64,000 nt of DNA from Prochlorococcus sp. AG-347-K19 (GTDB taxonomy: Bacteria; Cyanobacteriota; Cyanobacteriia; PCC-6307; Cyanobiaceae). The stretch covers positions 62,001 to 126,000 of the forward strand of contig QCCG01000002.1 in the NCBI GenBank assembly GCA_003281335.1, given 5' to 3'. Under the pieces are notes generated by a model. The model saw nothing but the letters and a program-made list of their open reading frames with translations, made no database searches and was not told where the DNA came from. Within the stretch, counting starts at the first letter, position 1; every line of letters begins with the position of its first letter. Shown here one piece after another: positions 30,171 through 38,471 of this stretch. Position numbers and translations under genes: made by a program.

Positions 30171-30256
30171 GGGAGTGTGGCGGAATTGGTAGACGCGCCG
30201 GACTTAAAATCCGTCGAGCGATTTAGCTCGTGGGGGTTCAAGTCCCCCCACTCCCA
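30171..30256 (+). tRNA. tRNA-Leu(UAA)
   Basis: A complete class II tRNA: acceptor stem GGGAGTG/CACTCCC (30171-30177 with 30249-30255), D-arm with TGGTAGAC, anticodon loop CTTAAAA with TAA at 30205-30207, long variable arm CGAGC/GCTCG (30215-30219, 30226-30230) and T-arm GGGGGTTCAAGTCCCCC. Discriminator base A256. CCA is not encoded. The first anticodon-stem pair is a C-T mismatch. There is no intron, unlike many cyanobacterial and plastid genes for this tRNA. Confidence 0.97.
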
Positions 30257-30326
30257 TTATTTATTTTTAGTTCTGACGATAACTTCCAATAGTTGTTATG
30301 TTTTAACTAAGCAACCATAAATTAAA

Positions 30327-30560
30327 ATGGAAAGTTTTTTCAATAATTCATTCGCTACTTTAATTGCTTATATCGGAATTATTTCTACCTATTTATTGGT
30401 TATCCCGTTGTTACTATTTTACTGGATGAATAATAGATGGAATATTATGGGCAAATTTGAGAGATTAGGAATTTATGGCCTTGTATTTCTTTTCTTTCCA
30501 GGTTTAATTTTATTTTCTCCATTTTTAAATCTCAGACTAAAAGGAAGTGGTAAAGGGTAA
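30327..30560 (+). CDS. ndhL: NAD(P)H-quinone oxidoreductase subunit L
   Basis: NdhL is a small membrane subunit of the cyanobacterial NDH-1 complex, needed for cyclic electron flow and inorganic carbon uptake. The 77-aa protein has two hydrophobic helices (about 10-33 and 46-65) with [30 protein letters not shown] between and around them, characteristic of the family. It is followed within 4 bp by the DUF3007-like gene and then trpA, an arrangement common in cyanobacteria. Confidence 0.9.
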   Translation: MESFFNNSFATLIAYIGIISTYLLVIPLLLFYWMNNRWNIMGKFERLGIYGLVFLFFPGLILFSPFLNLRLKGSGKG

Positions 30561-30564
30561 ATAA

Positions 30565-30885
30565 TTGACTAAAGGAAAAGTTATACAAATAGGTTTATTT
30601 ATTTCATTAATAGGATTAATTAGTTATAAATTTGCACCGCAAATTGATATGGATAATTTTACAGCTACTACTCTATCAAGTTGTATCTTGATTTTGATTG
30701 TTATTACTTGGGTAACATCTTATGTTTATAGAGTTGTAAATGGAAAAATGACTTTTATGGAACAAAGGAAGCGTTATAGAAAAGAGTATGAAAAAGTTGT
30801 TAATGATAAACTAGAAACCAAATTCAACTCATTGTCAAAGGAAGAGCAGCAAAAACTTATGGAAGATTTAGAGAAAAATCCATAA
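30565..30885 (+). CDS. DUF3007-like membrane protein
   Basis: A 106-aa protein with two membrane helices (about 5-24 and 38-60) and a charged C-terminal helix rich in Lys, Glu and Arg (about 70-106), which fits the DUF3007 family found after ndhL in cyanobacteria. Starting at TTG 30565, 4 bp after ndhL, it is probably translationally coupled. It may assist NDH-1 or photosystem assembly by analogy with plastid PAM68-type proteins. That is inference. Confidence 0.8.
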   Translation: MTKGKVIQIGLFISLIGLISYKFAPQIDMDNFTATTLSSCILILIVITWVTSYVYRVVNGKMTFMEQRKRYRKEYEKVVNDKLETKFNSLSKEEQQKLMEDLEKNP

Positions 30886-30913
30886 ATTTTTCATAGAAAA
30901 ATATCTTAAAATT

Positions 30914-31756
30914 ATGAAAGATAACAAAATGCAAATTACTAAAAATGAAACTTTATCTAAGGTAGATGAGATGTTTTGTGAGTTAAAAAATAAAAAAAAA
31001 TTTGCTTTAATGCCTTTCATAATGGCCGGGGACCCCAATATTGAAATAACGTCTGAGATTTTATTAAAGTTACAAGAAAATGGAGCTGACCTTATTGAAT
31101 TAGGTATCCCGTATAGTGACCCACTTGCAGATGGACCTGTTATTCAAGTGGCGGCCTCTCGCGCTTTAAAGTCAGGTACTAGCTTAAGAGAAGTAATTAA
31201 ACTTTTAGAGTCTTTAAAAGGTAAATTAAATATCCCCATCATACTTTTTTCTTACTTGAATCCATTACTATGTTTAGGCTTTGAAAGGTTTTGTGAGATG
31301 GCATCTGATGCTGGAGTTTCTGGACTAATAGTTCCTGACCTCCCTTTGGAGGAAGCTTATAAATTTTCTAAAATAGTTAGTAACCATTCTATGGACTTAA
31401 TTTTATTGGTAGCGCCAACTACTCCTTTTGAAAGAATGAAACAAATATCAAATCATACAAAAGGCTTTACATATTTAGTAAGTGTTACAGGTGTCACTGG
31501 TGAGAGAAACAAAATGGAAAATAGAGTAGAAAATCTTATTGCTAAATTAAAAGATGTAAATAGCAATCCAATTGCTGTTGGTTTTGGAATATCAACTCCA
31601 GAACATGTTAATAAAGTTCGTGAGTGGGGAGCAGATGGAGTAATTATTGGGAGTGCTTTTGTAAAACGAATCTCGAGCTCAAGTGAAAAAGATGTTGTCG
31701 ATCATATTGGTGAGTTTTGTAAAGAAATGCGTTTAGCTGCTGATCAAAAAAAATAA
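30914..31756 (+). CDS. trpA: Tryptophan synthase alpha subunit
   Basis: TrpA cleaves indole-3-glycerol phosphate and passes indole to TrpB. ALMPFIMAGDPNIE, LIELGIPYSDPLADGPVIQVAASRAL (containing the catalytic Glu and Asp), LFSYLNPLL and VGFGISTPEHVNKVREWGADGVIIGSAFV are the standard TIM-barrel blocks. The 280-aa length is normal. The upstream Met gives an 18-residue extension, and ATG at 30929 is an alternative start. It is the third gene after ndhL. Confidence 0.95.
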   Translation: MKDNKMQITKNETLSKVDEMFCELKNKKKFALMPFIMAGDPNIEITSEILLKLQENGADLIELGIPYSDPLADGPVIQVAASRALKSGTSLREVIKLLESLKGKLNIPIILFSYLNPLLCLGFERFCEMASDAGVSGLIVPDLPLEEAYKFSKIVSNHSMDLILLVAPTTPFERMKQISNHTKGFTYLVSVTGVTGERNKMENRVENLIAKLKDVNSNPIAVGFGISTPEHVNKVREWGADGVIIGSAFVKRISSSSEKDVVDHIGEFCKEMRLAADQKK

Positions 31757-31838
31757 ATAAAAAGATAATTTATTAATTAAAAGAATTATTTATAGAAAAT
31801 TAATTAAAAATGTTATTACCAATTTATTGTTGTTGTCT

Positions 31839-32195
31839 TCAAGATTCTTCTGTAGGTAATAATCTGATTTGTTTTCTTCCGAGCTTAATTTCGAATTCAT
31901 CACCTGCTTTTAAATCAAGGAGTGCAGTATATGCTTTCCCAATCAGAAGATTTCCATTGCCTTGAACTGTAGCAATATAACTAAGCTTTCTTCCACCTTT
32001 TCCAATACCTGCAACTCCAGAATCACCAAGATTAATCCCTTTTGCTTCTAAAAGTGCTTCATAAAATGCGGTAAAGTTTAAGCGTTCACTTCCATTTTTT
32101 TTAGTGGAAACATATCCACAGGCGCGAACTAGGTCAGATTTGCTAACATCACCAAGTTCTTTAACTTTTGCAAGGAGATCGCTACCAGTTAGCAT
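31839..32195 (-). CDS. cyAbrB family transcription regulator
   Basis: This 118-aa protein has the arrangement of the cyanobacterial AbrB-like regulators: a helical N-terminal region with LTGSDLLAKVKELGDVSKSDLVRACGYVS, and a C-terminal AbrB/SpoVT-type beta domain (about 72-112, KAYTALLDLKAGDEFEIKLGRKQIRL). cyAbrB proteins bind DNA broadly and adjust carbon and nitrogen genes. The DNA target cannot be read here. It is convergent with trpA and divergent from the YciI-like gene. Confidence 0.9.
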   Translation of the reverse strand: MLTGSDLLAKVKELGDVSKSDLVRACGYVSTKKNGSERLNFTAFYEALLEAKGINLGDSGVAGIGKGGRKLSYIATVQGNGNLLIGKAYTALLDLKAGDEFEIKLGRKQIRLLPTEES

Positions 32196-32292
32196 AATTA
32201 ATTAAAAGGAAGTTGTATTAAATAACATAGCAATCTGCATGTAATATATGCAATTATTAAGTATCTATTTATTCTATTATTTATATTTAAAA

Positions 32293-32562
32293 ATGGAAAA
32301 GTTTGTAGTTTTTGGACGGTACTGTGAAGATGCAATTACTAAAAGGGAACCATTTCGAGAACAACATCTTAAGAGACTTAAAAATTTAAAAGATAGCGAC
32401 ATTTTAGTTACATTAGGGCCAACAAAATGTACCAAATATTTGTTTGGAATTTTTAATGCTAATGATGTAAACGAGTTGAAAGATCTTATTGAGGAGGACA
32501 TATATTGGGAAAAAGGTATATGGATTAATTATGATATTTATCCCTGGATTCAAGCATTTTAA
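32293..32562 (+). CDS. YciI-like (YCII-related) protein
   Basis: The protein from ATG at 32293 (89 aa) begins MEKFVVFGRYCEDAITKREPFREQHLKRL, with the His/Asp pattern of YCII-related dimeric alpha-beta proteins, and continues LVTLGPTKCTKYLFGIFNANDVNELKDLIEEDIYW. The open frame extends back to 32248 but the extra 15 residues (QLLSIYLFYYLYLK) are hydrophobic and lack homology, so the later start is preferred. Role uncertain. Some members are dehydrochlorinases or lyases. It has an upstream divergent regulator gene. Confidence 0.75.
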   Translation: MEKFVVFGRYCEDAITKREPFREQHLKRLKNLKDSDILVTLGPTKCTKYLFGIFNANDVNELKDLIEEDIYWEKGIWINYDIYPWIQAF

Positions 32563-32754
32563 ATATGATTTTCGAAAAAATTTAGTAATTATTAACTATT
32601 TATTTAAAGAATTAATTTAACTAAAAATACATATTATTTTTGCTTTAATAATTCAATTATTTATCTTATTTAGGAGTTAAAACGATTTTTTTTTAAACGT
32701 TAGTTTTAAGAGTTTATATCATTTTTAATTAAATAATATTTTTTTAAATAATAT

Positions 32755-33075
32755 TTATTTACTAGTATCTTGATTTATCTGGTTTACTAATGAGTCGATA
32801 TCTAATTGATTATATGGTGGTGTTTGTTTTGTTTCTAGATAATCGTTCTTGATATTGTTTAACCATTTTTGCTCAATCTTTATAAGATTTTTTGCAATAT
32901 TGAACATGCCCCCTTTTTTATATAATTCTTTCATTTTGAGAATAATCTCGGAGGTTCTACTCGATTTAATATTTAATTCATTTGCTAAGTCTTTTTGGGT
33001 AAATCCATGCGTTTTTAACCAATCTTTAATGAAGGAGACGAGTTCTTTTTCATCCTGTATAGATAATTTACTCAT
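32755..33075 (-). CDS. Small helix-turn-helix protein
   Basis: A 106-aa protein with a recognisable helix-turn-helix: WLKTHGFTQKDLANELNIKSSRTSEIILKMKELYKKGG (about 19-56), the XRE-type layout, then a charged helix and a polar tail. It is the downstream member of a two-gene unit: its ATG abuts the DUF1232 stop codon with no intervening base. This suggests it may regulate the pair or be coupled to it. The 192 bp after its end (32563-32754) is very AT-rich, with a 12-bp TAAATAATATTT direct repeat and no gene. Confidence 0.7.
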   Translation of the reverse strand: MSKLSIQDEKELVSFIKDWLKTHGFTQKDLANELNIKSSRTSEIILKMKELYKKGGMFNIAKNLIKIEQKWLNNIKNDYLETKQTPPYNQLDIDSLVNQINQDTSK

Positions 33076-33444
33076 TCAATAAAAAGGAAATAACTTATTA
33101 AGCTTATTCTCTGCTCTTGCTCTTATTGAAGGAGTCATGTATTTGCTCCATATACTGAGTACTGCTGTGAGGGCAACAAAATCATCACTAAAACCAACTA
33201 AAGGCATAAAGTCAGGGAAAAGATCAAATGGCATAATCAAATATGCTAGAGCAGCCATTAATGAAACTCTTACTTGTGCAGGAGTATAAGGATCTAATGC
33301 CATCTCCAAAACTTCTAAGGCAGGCTTGGCAATTGTTCTTCCCGCTTTAATAAGAATCTTGATAATGATATTTTCATCAAATGTTGAACTTTCTAAAACT
33401 TCAGCATCATAAATTTTTTCTTGAGTTTTGTAATTCTCTTTCAT
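33076..33444 (-). CDS. DUF1232 (YkvA-like) membrane protein
   Basis: The 122-aa protein has the core of YkvA/DUF1232: DPYTPAQVRVSLMAALAYLIMPFDLFPDFMPLVGFSDDFVALTAVLSI, with a motif of Pro, Asp and Phe in a hydrophobic hairpin that usually spans or lines the membrane. No function is established for the family. The gene is upstream of and directly abuts the HTH gene, and lies 37 bp downstream of the sigma factor gene on the same strand. Confidence 0.85.
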   Translation of the reverse strand: MKENYKTQEKIYDAEVLESSTFDENIIIKILIKAGRTIAKPALEVLEMALDPYTPAQVRVSLMAALAYLIMPFDLFPDFMPLVGFSDDFVALTAVLSIWSKYMTPSIRARAENKLNKLFPFY

Positions 33445-33481
33445 CTTTATAAATGAAATTTAAATATTTTTAATGGAATTT

Positions 33482-34405
33482 TTAACTAATACTATCAACT
33501 AATCCATTCTGTATTCCTGCTTTTCTAAGTTTTCTTAGAGCACGTTGAACAACTTGACGGCAATATTCCCTGCTACAACTCATATGTCTTGCAACTTCAG
33601 CTAAAGTTCTCCATTCATTTGAGCCGTCTAAACCAAATCTTAAGCTTACTATCTTTCTTTCTTTCTCAGTTAAATTTGCTTTATCTAATAACTTCCAAGC
33701 CGAGGCTGTCCTTTCGGCTAATTCGGCTAATTCCATTGGGGGAGTTTGATCACTTGGAAGAATATCAACTAACTCGGAAGGATCTGATTTTGATTTAACA
33801 GTACCTTGGAGACTAACTGTGATGCTTCTCAATTCACAAGAAAGGAGTTCGTCAATTTCCTCTTTGGTTATTTTCATTTCTTCAGCTAGCTCATCACTAG
33901 TAGGTGGAATACCCTTAAGTTGCATAAGCTTTGATTTTGCTGATCTTAGTTTTGTAAGTTTTTCATTAATGTTAACAGGGATCCTTATCGTTCTACTTTG
34001 AGTTGACAATGCTCTATTTAAACCTTGCCTAATCCACCAATAAGCATAGGTGGAAAATCTATGTCCTCTAGACGGATCATATTTTTCTACGGCCCTTGTA
34101 AGACCTAATGTACCCTCCTGTATTAGGTCAAGTAATTCTAATCCTTTCCCTTGGTATCTCTTGGCGAGGTTGACAACTAGTCTTAGGTTGGCTGTTATCA
34201 TCTCGTTTTTAGCTTTTTCACCAATTTTTATCTTTTTTCTCTCAGCTTCGGAGTATTCACAAGCGGGCCCTTTACCGCCTGCCTCTTGACATCTACTAAC
34301 AAGTACTACCATTTCTTGGACTTTTCTGCCCATTGTGAGTTCTCTTTCGGGAGTCAAAAGTTGATGACGACCTATTTCACCAAGAAAATCGCTTAATGAA
34401 CTCAC
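33482..34405 (-). CDS. RNA polymerase sigma-70 factor, group 2 (SigA-like, not the primary)
   Basis: A 307-aa sigma factor without the long N-terminal region 1.1, so a group 2 alternative sigma factor rather than primary RpoD. Region 1.2 (SDFLGEIGRHQLLTPERELTMG), region 2 with NLRLVVNLAKRYQGKGLELLDLIQEGTLGLTRAVEKYDPSRGHRFSTYAYWWIRQGLNRAL, region 3, and region 4 with LTEKERKIVSLRFGL and a HTH (TLAEVARHMSCSREYCRQVVQRALRKLR) are all present. Such factors in marine picocyanobacteria handle stress, light and circadian genes. The 174-bp upstream gap contains an AT repeat. Confidence 0.9.
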   Translation of the reverse strand: MSSLSDFLGEIGRHQLLTPERELTMGRKVQEMVVLVSRCQEAGGKGPACEYSEAERKKIKIGEKAKNEMITANLRLVVNLAKRYQGKGLELLDLIQEGTLGLTRAVEKYDPSRGHRFSTYAYWWIRQGLNRALSTQSRTIRIPVNINEKLTKLRSAKSKLMQLKGIPPTSDELAEEMKITKEEIDELLSCELRSITVSLQGTVKSKSDPSELVDILPSDQTPPMELAELAERTASAWKLLDKANLTEKERKIVSLRFGLDGSNEWRTLAEVARHMSCSREYCRQVVQRALRKLRKAGIQNGLVDSIS

Positions 34406-34464
34406 GATTTACCTCATTGTTGATATATTTAACTTATAGTCAAATTAGTAATTAGCCATACATG

Positions 34465-34523
34465 TAATAATTAATTAATAATTAATTAATAATCAATTAA
34501 TAATTATTAATTAGTTAATTAAC
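34465..34523. repeat. AT-only near-tandem repeat upstream of the sigma factor gene
   Basis: A stretch made almost entirely of TAATTAAT-type units, such as TAATAATTAAT repeated with variation, with a single C, one G and no coding potential. It lies between the divergent sigma factor gene's promoter region and hisIE's end. It may bend or melt easily, and repeat number may vary between strains. Confidence 0.7.
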
Positions 34524-34579
34524 ATTATTTTTAAAAATTTTTAGGTAAAAAAGTATTAAAAATTATAAGCTTTAGTTAT

Positions 34580-35239
34580 TTAATTTTTTCTTCTTGATTC
34601 AAGAACAGCAAGTACATCTCTCCACTCAACCCCTTTATGCATAAGGGCTACTTGCAAGTGATAAATTAAATCAGCAGCTTCATTTGAGATTGAATTTTTA
34701 TCATTATCTTTGCAAGCCATTATAAATTCTGCAGATTCCTCTCCTATTTTTTTCAAAATAGTATTACTACCTTTTGTTAATAAATGATTTGTGTAACTTT
34801 TTTCTGATGGATTTATTGATCTTTCGTTAATTTTACTGAATAATTCAGAGCAAATATTTGAGAAGGGAGTTGTTTTTTTCTCTTTTTTATCACTTTGATT
34901 AATTTTGATTTCGTTGAAAAAACAACTTTTTTCTCCAGTGTGACATGCTCCTGAACCATTTTGTTCAATCAAAAGGATTAGTGCATCATTATCGCAGTCG
35001 AATCTTATCTCCTTTAGTATTTGGGTACTTCCACTTGTAGCTCCTTTTCTCCAAATTTCGGATCTTGATCTACTCCAATAATGAACGTTTTTGGTTTCAA
35101 GTGTCATTGTCAAAGATTCTTTGTTCATCCAAGCAAGCATAAGAATTGATCCGTCAAGCCAATCTTGTGCTATTGCAGGGATTAATCCATAATTATCAAA
35201 GCGTAGATCCTCTATCGAAAAATTAGTTGAATAAGTCAT
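34580..35239 (-). CDS. hisIE: Bifunctional phosphoribosyl-AMP cyclohydrolase / phosphoribosyl-ATP pyrophosphatase
   Basis: The N-terminal HisI part (1-110) has the metal-binding D81-C82-D83 (FDCDND) and GACHTGEKSCFF block, for opening the ring of PR-AMP. The C-terminal HisE part (about 120-219) has GEESAEFIMACKDND, EAADLIYHLQVALMHKGV, a NTP pyrophosphatase-like fold acting on PR-ATP. Both steps follow HisG in histidine biosynthesis. The 219-aa fused protein is the usual bacterial form. It is divergent from the PTPS-like gene. Confidence 0.95.
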   Translation of the reverse strand: MTYSTNFSIEDLRFDNYGLIPAIAQDWLDGSILMLAWMNKESLTMTLETKNVHYWSRSRSEIWRKGATSGSTQILKEIRFDCDNDALILLIEQNGSGACHTGEKSCFFNEIKINQSDKKEKKTTPFSNICSELFSKINERSINPSEKSYTNHLLTKGSNTILKKIGEESAEFIMACKDNDKNSISNEAADLIYHLQVALMHKGVEWRDVLAVLESRRKN

Positions 35240-35302
35240 TATGCTCGTTATGTTAAATCCTACTCAATGTGTTTTATTAAAAATTATCCTAACAGTTAAT
35301 TG

Positions 35303-35773
35303 ATGTATATTCATTCTCTGAAATTTTCATGCAGCAAAAGTTATGAGGATTTTCCCTGTTCACATAGGCAATGGCGCCATGAAGGCCACTGCAGATTTGT
35401 GCATGGATATTCAAGATCATTCACCTTTTGGTTCACTGCAAAAAAATTAGACCTAAATGGTTTTGTTGTCGATTTTTCAAGTCTAAAGCCCCTAGAAAAT
35501 AGACTAAAGGAGCAATTTGACCATACTTTTCTAATAAATAAAGATGACCCTTTGCTGAATTACTGGGAAAAATTACATAACTTAGATGCTTTAGATCTGA
35601 GAATTATGGATAATGTGGGAATGGAGTTCACCTCTGAATTAATTTGGAGATGGGCTAATGAATACTTACAGGATAAGGATAAGGGCAGAACATGTTGTTG
35701 GAAAACAGAATCAAAAGAAAACAAATCGAATAAAGCAAGTTATGAGGAAATTCCTGATTGGTTCAAATCTTAG
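35303..35773 (+). CDS. 6-pyruvoyl-tetrahydropterin synthase / QueD-like protein, variant subfamily
   Basis: This 156-aa protein has the PTPS/6-carboxytetrahydropterin synthase fold: a zinc region with CSHRQWRHEGHCRFVHGY (20-37), the GFVVDFSSLK strand (54-63), FDHTFLINKDDPLL, and the EFTSELIWRWANEYLQ helix. The usual HGHN motif is replaced by HGYS, so the second zinc His is Tyr37 and the ligand set must differ. Related variants with HRQ-HxxGHC-HGYSRSF occur in other marine and alphaproteobacterial genomes (from memory). The open frame starts at TTG 35300, but ATG at 35303 is adjacent and preferred. The product, queuosine precursor or pterin, is uncertain. Confidence 0.8.
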   Translation: MYIHSLKFSCSKSYEDFPCSHRQWRHEGHCRFVHGYSRSFTFWFTAKKLDLNGFVVDFSSLKPLENRLKEQFDHTFLINKDDPLLNYWEKLHNLDALDLRIMDNVGMEFTSELIWRWANEYLQDKDKGRTCCWKTESKENKSNKASYEEIPDWFKS

Positions 35774-35821
35774 ATTAAAATGGTAAATTTTAAAGTCATG
35801 TAAGATTCTTTAATTAGATAT

Positions 35822-38407
35822 TTAATCAACATTTATCTCTCCATTAATCAGATAAATATTAATCTCGTCTTTATTAAGGTAATGATTATTCAATATATTA
35901 TTTGAAATTTTTGTCTCAATTTGTTTTTGAATAATTCTTTTTAAAGGCCTTGCACCATAGGCATGATCGAAACTATTTTCGACAAGTTGGTTAATTGCTT
36001 CATCCGTAATTTTGAATTTAAAGTTTTTTTTGTTAAGTCTTTTTTCTAAATGTTGAAGTTGGATCTTTGCAATTTCTTTTATGTCATTTAATTCTAAATT
36101 ATTAAAAATAACTATTTCATCAAGTCGATTTAAAAACTCAGGCTTGAAAAATTTTTTAATTTCATTATCTACAACTTTTTTAATTTCATTTGTATCTTCT
36201 TTTCTAACTGATAAATCATTTATTGATTGACTTCCTAAATTACTTGTGAGAACAATGATTGAATTTCTGAAATTGATTGTACGACCTTGACCATCAGTAA
36301 TGATTCCATCATCAAGAACCTGTAAGAGAATATCTAAAATATCTTTGTGAGCTTTCTCTATTTCATCTAGGAGTATTAATGAATAAGGATTTTTGCGTAC
36401 AGCTTCAGTTAGTTGACCGCCTGATTCGAAACCTAAATATCCAGGAGGCGCACCTATAATTTTGCTCACTGAATGCTTTTCCATATATTCAGACATATCC
36501 AGTCTTGTAATTGAAGAATTTGAATCGAATATTATTTTGGCTGTTACTTTACTTAGCTCAGTTTTCCCAACACCAGTTGGACCTAAAAAGAGAAAACTGG
36601 CTAATGGCTTGCTTGGATCATTTAGACCAGTCCTTGATCTCTTAATGGAATCTGCAACTGCCTTAATTGCATTATCTTGACCAATAATTTTTTCTTTAAG
36701 GATTGACTCGAGGCTCAAGAGTTTATCTTTTTCTGACTGGTTTAAGTTCTGAACTGGAATAGAGGTCCACTTTGAGACAACTTCTGCAATATCATCAAAA
36801 GTTACCTCTTGCCTTAAAAGACTTGTATCTCCATTTTTTTGAGAATTTACTAGGGACTCACTTTTTTCTTTCAATTTTTTTTGCAAAGAATTTAAATTTC
36901 CAAATTCTAATTCTGCTGCTTTGTTGAGGTCAAAACTCCTTTTGGCTTGGTCTATTTGCAATTGAACAGATTCAATTTCTTCTTTTATGGTGCTAATTTC
37001 ATCAATTTCATCTTTTTCTTTTTTCCATTGAGTGCCTAATTCTGCCTGTTTATCTTTAAGGGATATAAGTTCATTATTGATTTTTTTTAATCTTTCTATA
37101 GAAAAATCATCCGTTTCTCTTTTTAAAGATAATTTTTCCATTTCAAACTGTAGAACTTTTCGATCAATTTCATCAATTTCTTCAGGTTTGGAAGTTATGA
37201 CCATATTTAATCTTGAGGCTGCTTCATCGATTAGATCTATTGCCTTGTCAGGAAGAAATCTATCGTTAATATATCTTTCGCTAAGGGTTGCAGCAGCAAC
37301 TAAAGCATTATCTGAAATTCTCACACTATGATGAACTTCGTATCTTTCTCTCAATCCTCTTAAAATTGATACAGTATCATCTATTGAAGGGGCATCAACC
37401 TTTATCTTTTGAAATCTTCGTTCTAAAGCAGGATCTTTTTCTATATTTTGTTTATGTTCATTAATAGTTGTAGCACCAATACATCTAAGTTCTCCTCTCG
37501 CGAGCATTGGTTTTAATAAGTTGCTTGCATCTAAAGAACCTCCACTAGCGCCTGCCCCAACTACCGTATGAATTTCATCAATAAAAAGAATAATCTTACC
37601 ATCTGATTCTTTCACTTTCTTTAGAATATTTTTTATTCTTTCTTCAAATTCTCCACGATATTTTGCTCCAGCTAAAAGTGAACCCATATCTAATGAAATT
37701 AGTTTCCTATCTTGTAGTGCAGAAGGTACATCGCCATTAATAATTCTTTGAGCTAACCCTTCTACAATGGCTGTTTTCCCAACCCCAGGTTCTCCAATAA
37801 GAACTGGATTATTTTTTGTTCTTCTACTCAATATTTGAATTGTTCTTCTAATCTCTTCATCCCTACCAATAACAGGGTCTAAAATCCCATCTCGTGCAGA
37901 TTGAGTTAGATCAATGCCATATTTTTCCAAAGACTCATTAGAACTATTAAATTCATTTTTTACTACCGGATCTGACTTCATTTTCTTTATAATTTCAAGA
38001 AATTCTGGAATACTTTTTTGATTTAAAATTTGAAAACCATATTTATCATCATAAGTGAAACCGTAAACTAAGTGATCTGTTGATATCACTACATCATTTA
38101 AAGTATTTTTAATATCATTCGCCTTCAAAAATATTTTATGAAGAGTATCACCAATATATAAATTATCTTGTTTATTTTTCATTTTTGCCTTCGCATTTAA
38201 TGAAGAAATTATTTCCCTCTCAAGATCTTTTAGATTTACATTATTGTTTTTTAATATCTTTTTTGTAATATTGTCATCTTTTATAAGAGCTAATAATAAA
38301 TTATCAGAGTCTACATTTTGTTGATAATTTTTATAAGCAATTTTTTTAGCAATAATAAAACAGTTCCAAGCAGAATTTGAGAATTCGCTTGGAACTGTTT
38401 TCATCAA
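35822..38407 (-). CDS. clpB: ClpB disaggregase (probable second ClpB paralog)
   Basis: A hexameric AAA+ protein that resolves aggregates with DnaK. The divergent N domain (1-150) is followed by nucleotide domain 1 with Walker A GEPGVGKT (205-212) and Walker B FIDEIH (275-280), the coiled-coil M domain (about 405-525) that defines ClpB, and nucleotide domain 2 with Walker A GPTGVGKTE (609-617). The C-terminal end includes YGARPLKRIIQ. The 861-aa length is normal. Picocyanobacteria often carry two ClpB genes. The degenerate N domain fits the second paralog, but this cannot be proven here. Confidence 0.93.
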   Translation of the reverse strand: MMKTVPSEFSNSAWNCFIIAKKIAYKNYQQNVDSDNLLLALIKDDNITKKILKNNNVNLKDLEREIISSLNAKAKMKNKQDNLYIGDTLHKIFLKANDIKNTLNDVVISTDHLVYGFTYDDKYGFQILNQKSIPEFLEIIKKMKSDPVVKNEFNSSNESLEKYGIDLTQSARDGILDPVIGRDEEIRRTIQILSRRTKNNPVLIGEPGVGKTAIVEGLAQRIINGDVPSALQDRKLISLDMGSLLAGAKYRGEFEERIKNILKKVKESDGKIILFIDEIHTVVGAGASGGSLDASNLLKPMLARGELRCIGATTINEHKQNIEKDPALERRFQKIKVDAPSIDDTVSILRGLRERYEVHHSVRISDNALVAAATLSERYINDRFLPDKAIDLIDEAASRLNMVITSKPEEIDEIDRKVLQFEMEKLSLKRETDDFSIERLKKINNELISLKDKQAELGTQWKKEKDEIDEISTIKEEIESVQLQIDQAKRSFDLNKAAELEFGNLNSLQKKLKEKSESLVNSQKNGDTSLLRQEVTFDDIAEVVSKWTSIPVQNLNQSEKDKLLSLESILKEKIIGQDNAIKAVADSIKRSRTGLNDPSKPLASFLFLGPTGVGKTELSKVTAKIIFDSNSSITRLDMSEYMEKHSVSKIIGAPPGYLGFESGGQLTEAVRKNPYSLILLDEIEKAHKDILDILLQVLDDGIITDGQGRTINFRNSIIVLTSNLGSQSINDLSVRKEDTNEIKKVVDNEIKKFFKPEFLNRLDEIVIFNNLELNDIKEIAKIQLQHLEKRLNKKNFKFKITDEAINQLVENSFDHAYGARPLKRIIQKQIETKISNNILNNHYLNKDEINIYLINGEINVD

Positions 38408-38471
38408 TCAAAATTTGGTATTGACCCGTAATAAATACTAAGTCAAAAAAGTGTTTAACTATTTAGTAGAT
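38408..38471 (-). terminator. Weak hairpin after petE
   Basis: Reading the minus strand, TACTAA (plus 38459-38464 side) can pair with TTAGTA about 21 nt later, then TTTATT follows. A weak stem with a long loop, so it is only a possible terminator for petE. The gap also precedes clpB. Confidence 0.2.

Noticed and set aside
30171-30400. tRNA-associated integration site for a mobile element
   Set aside because: No integrase, repeated tRNA end or phage gene follows the tRNA. The neighbours are core genes (pyrC, ndhL).
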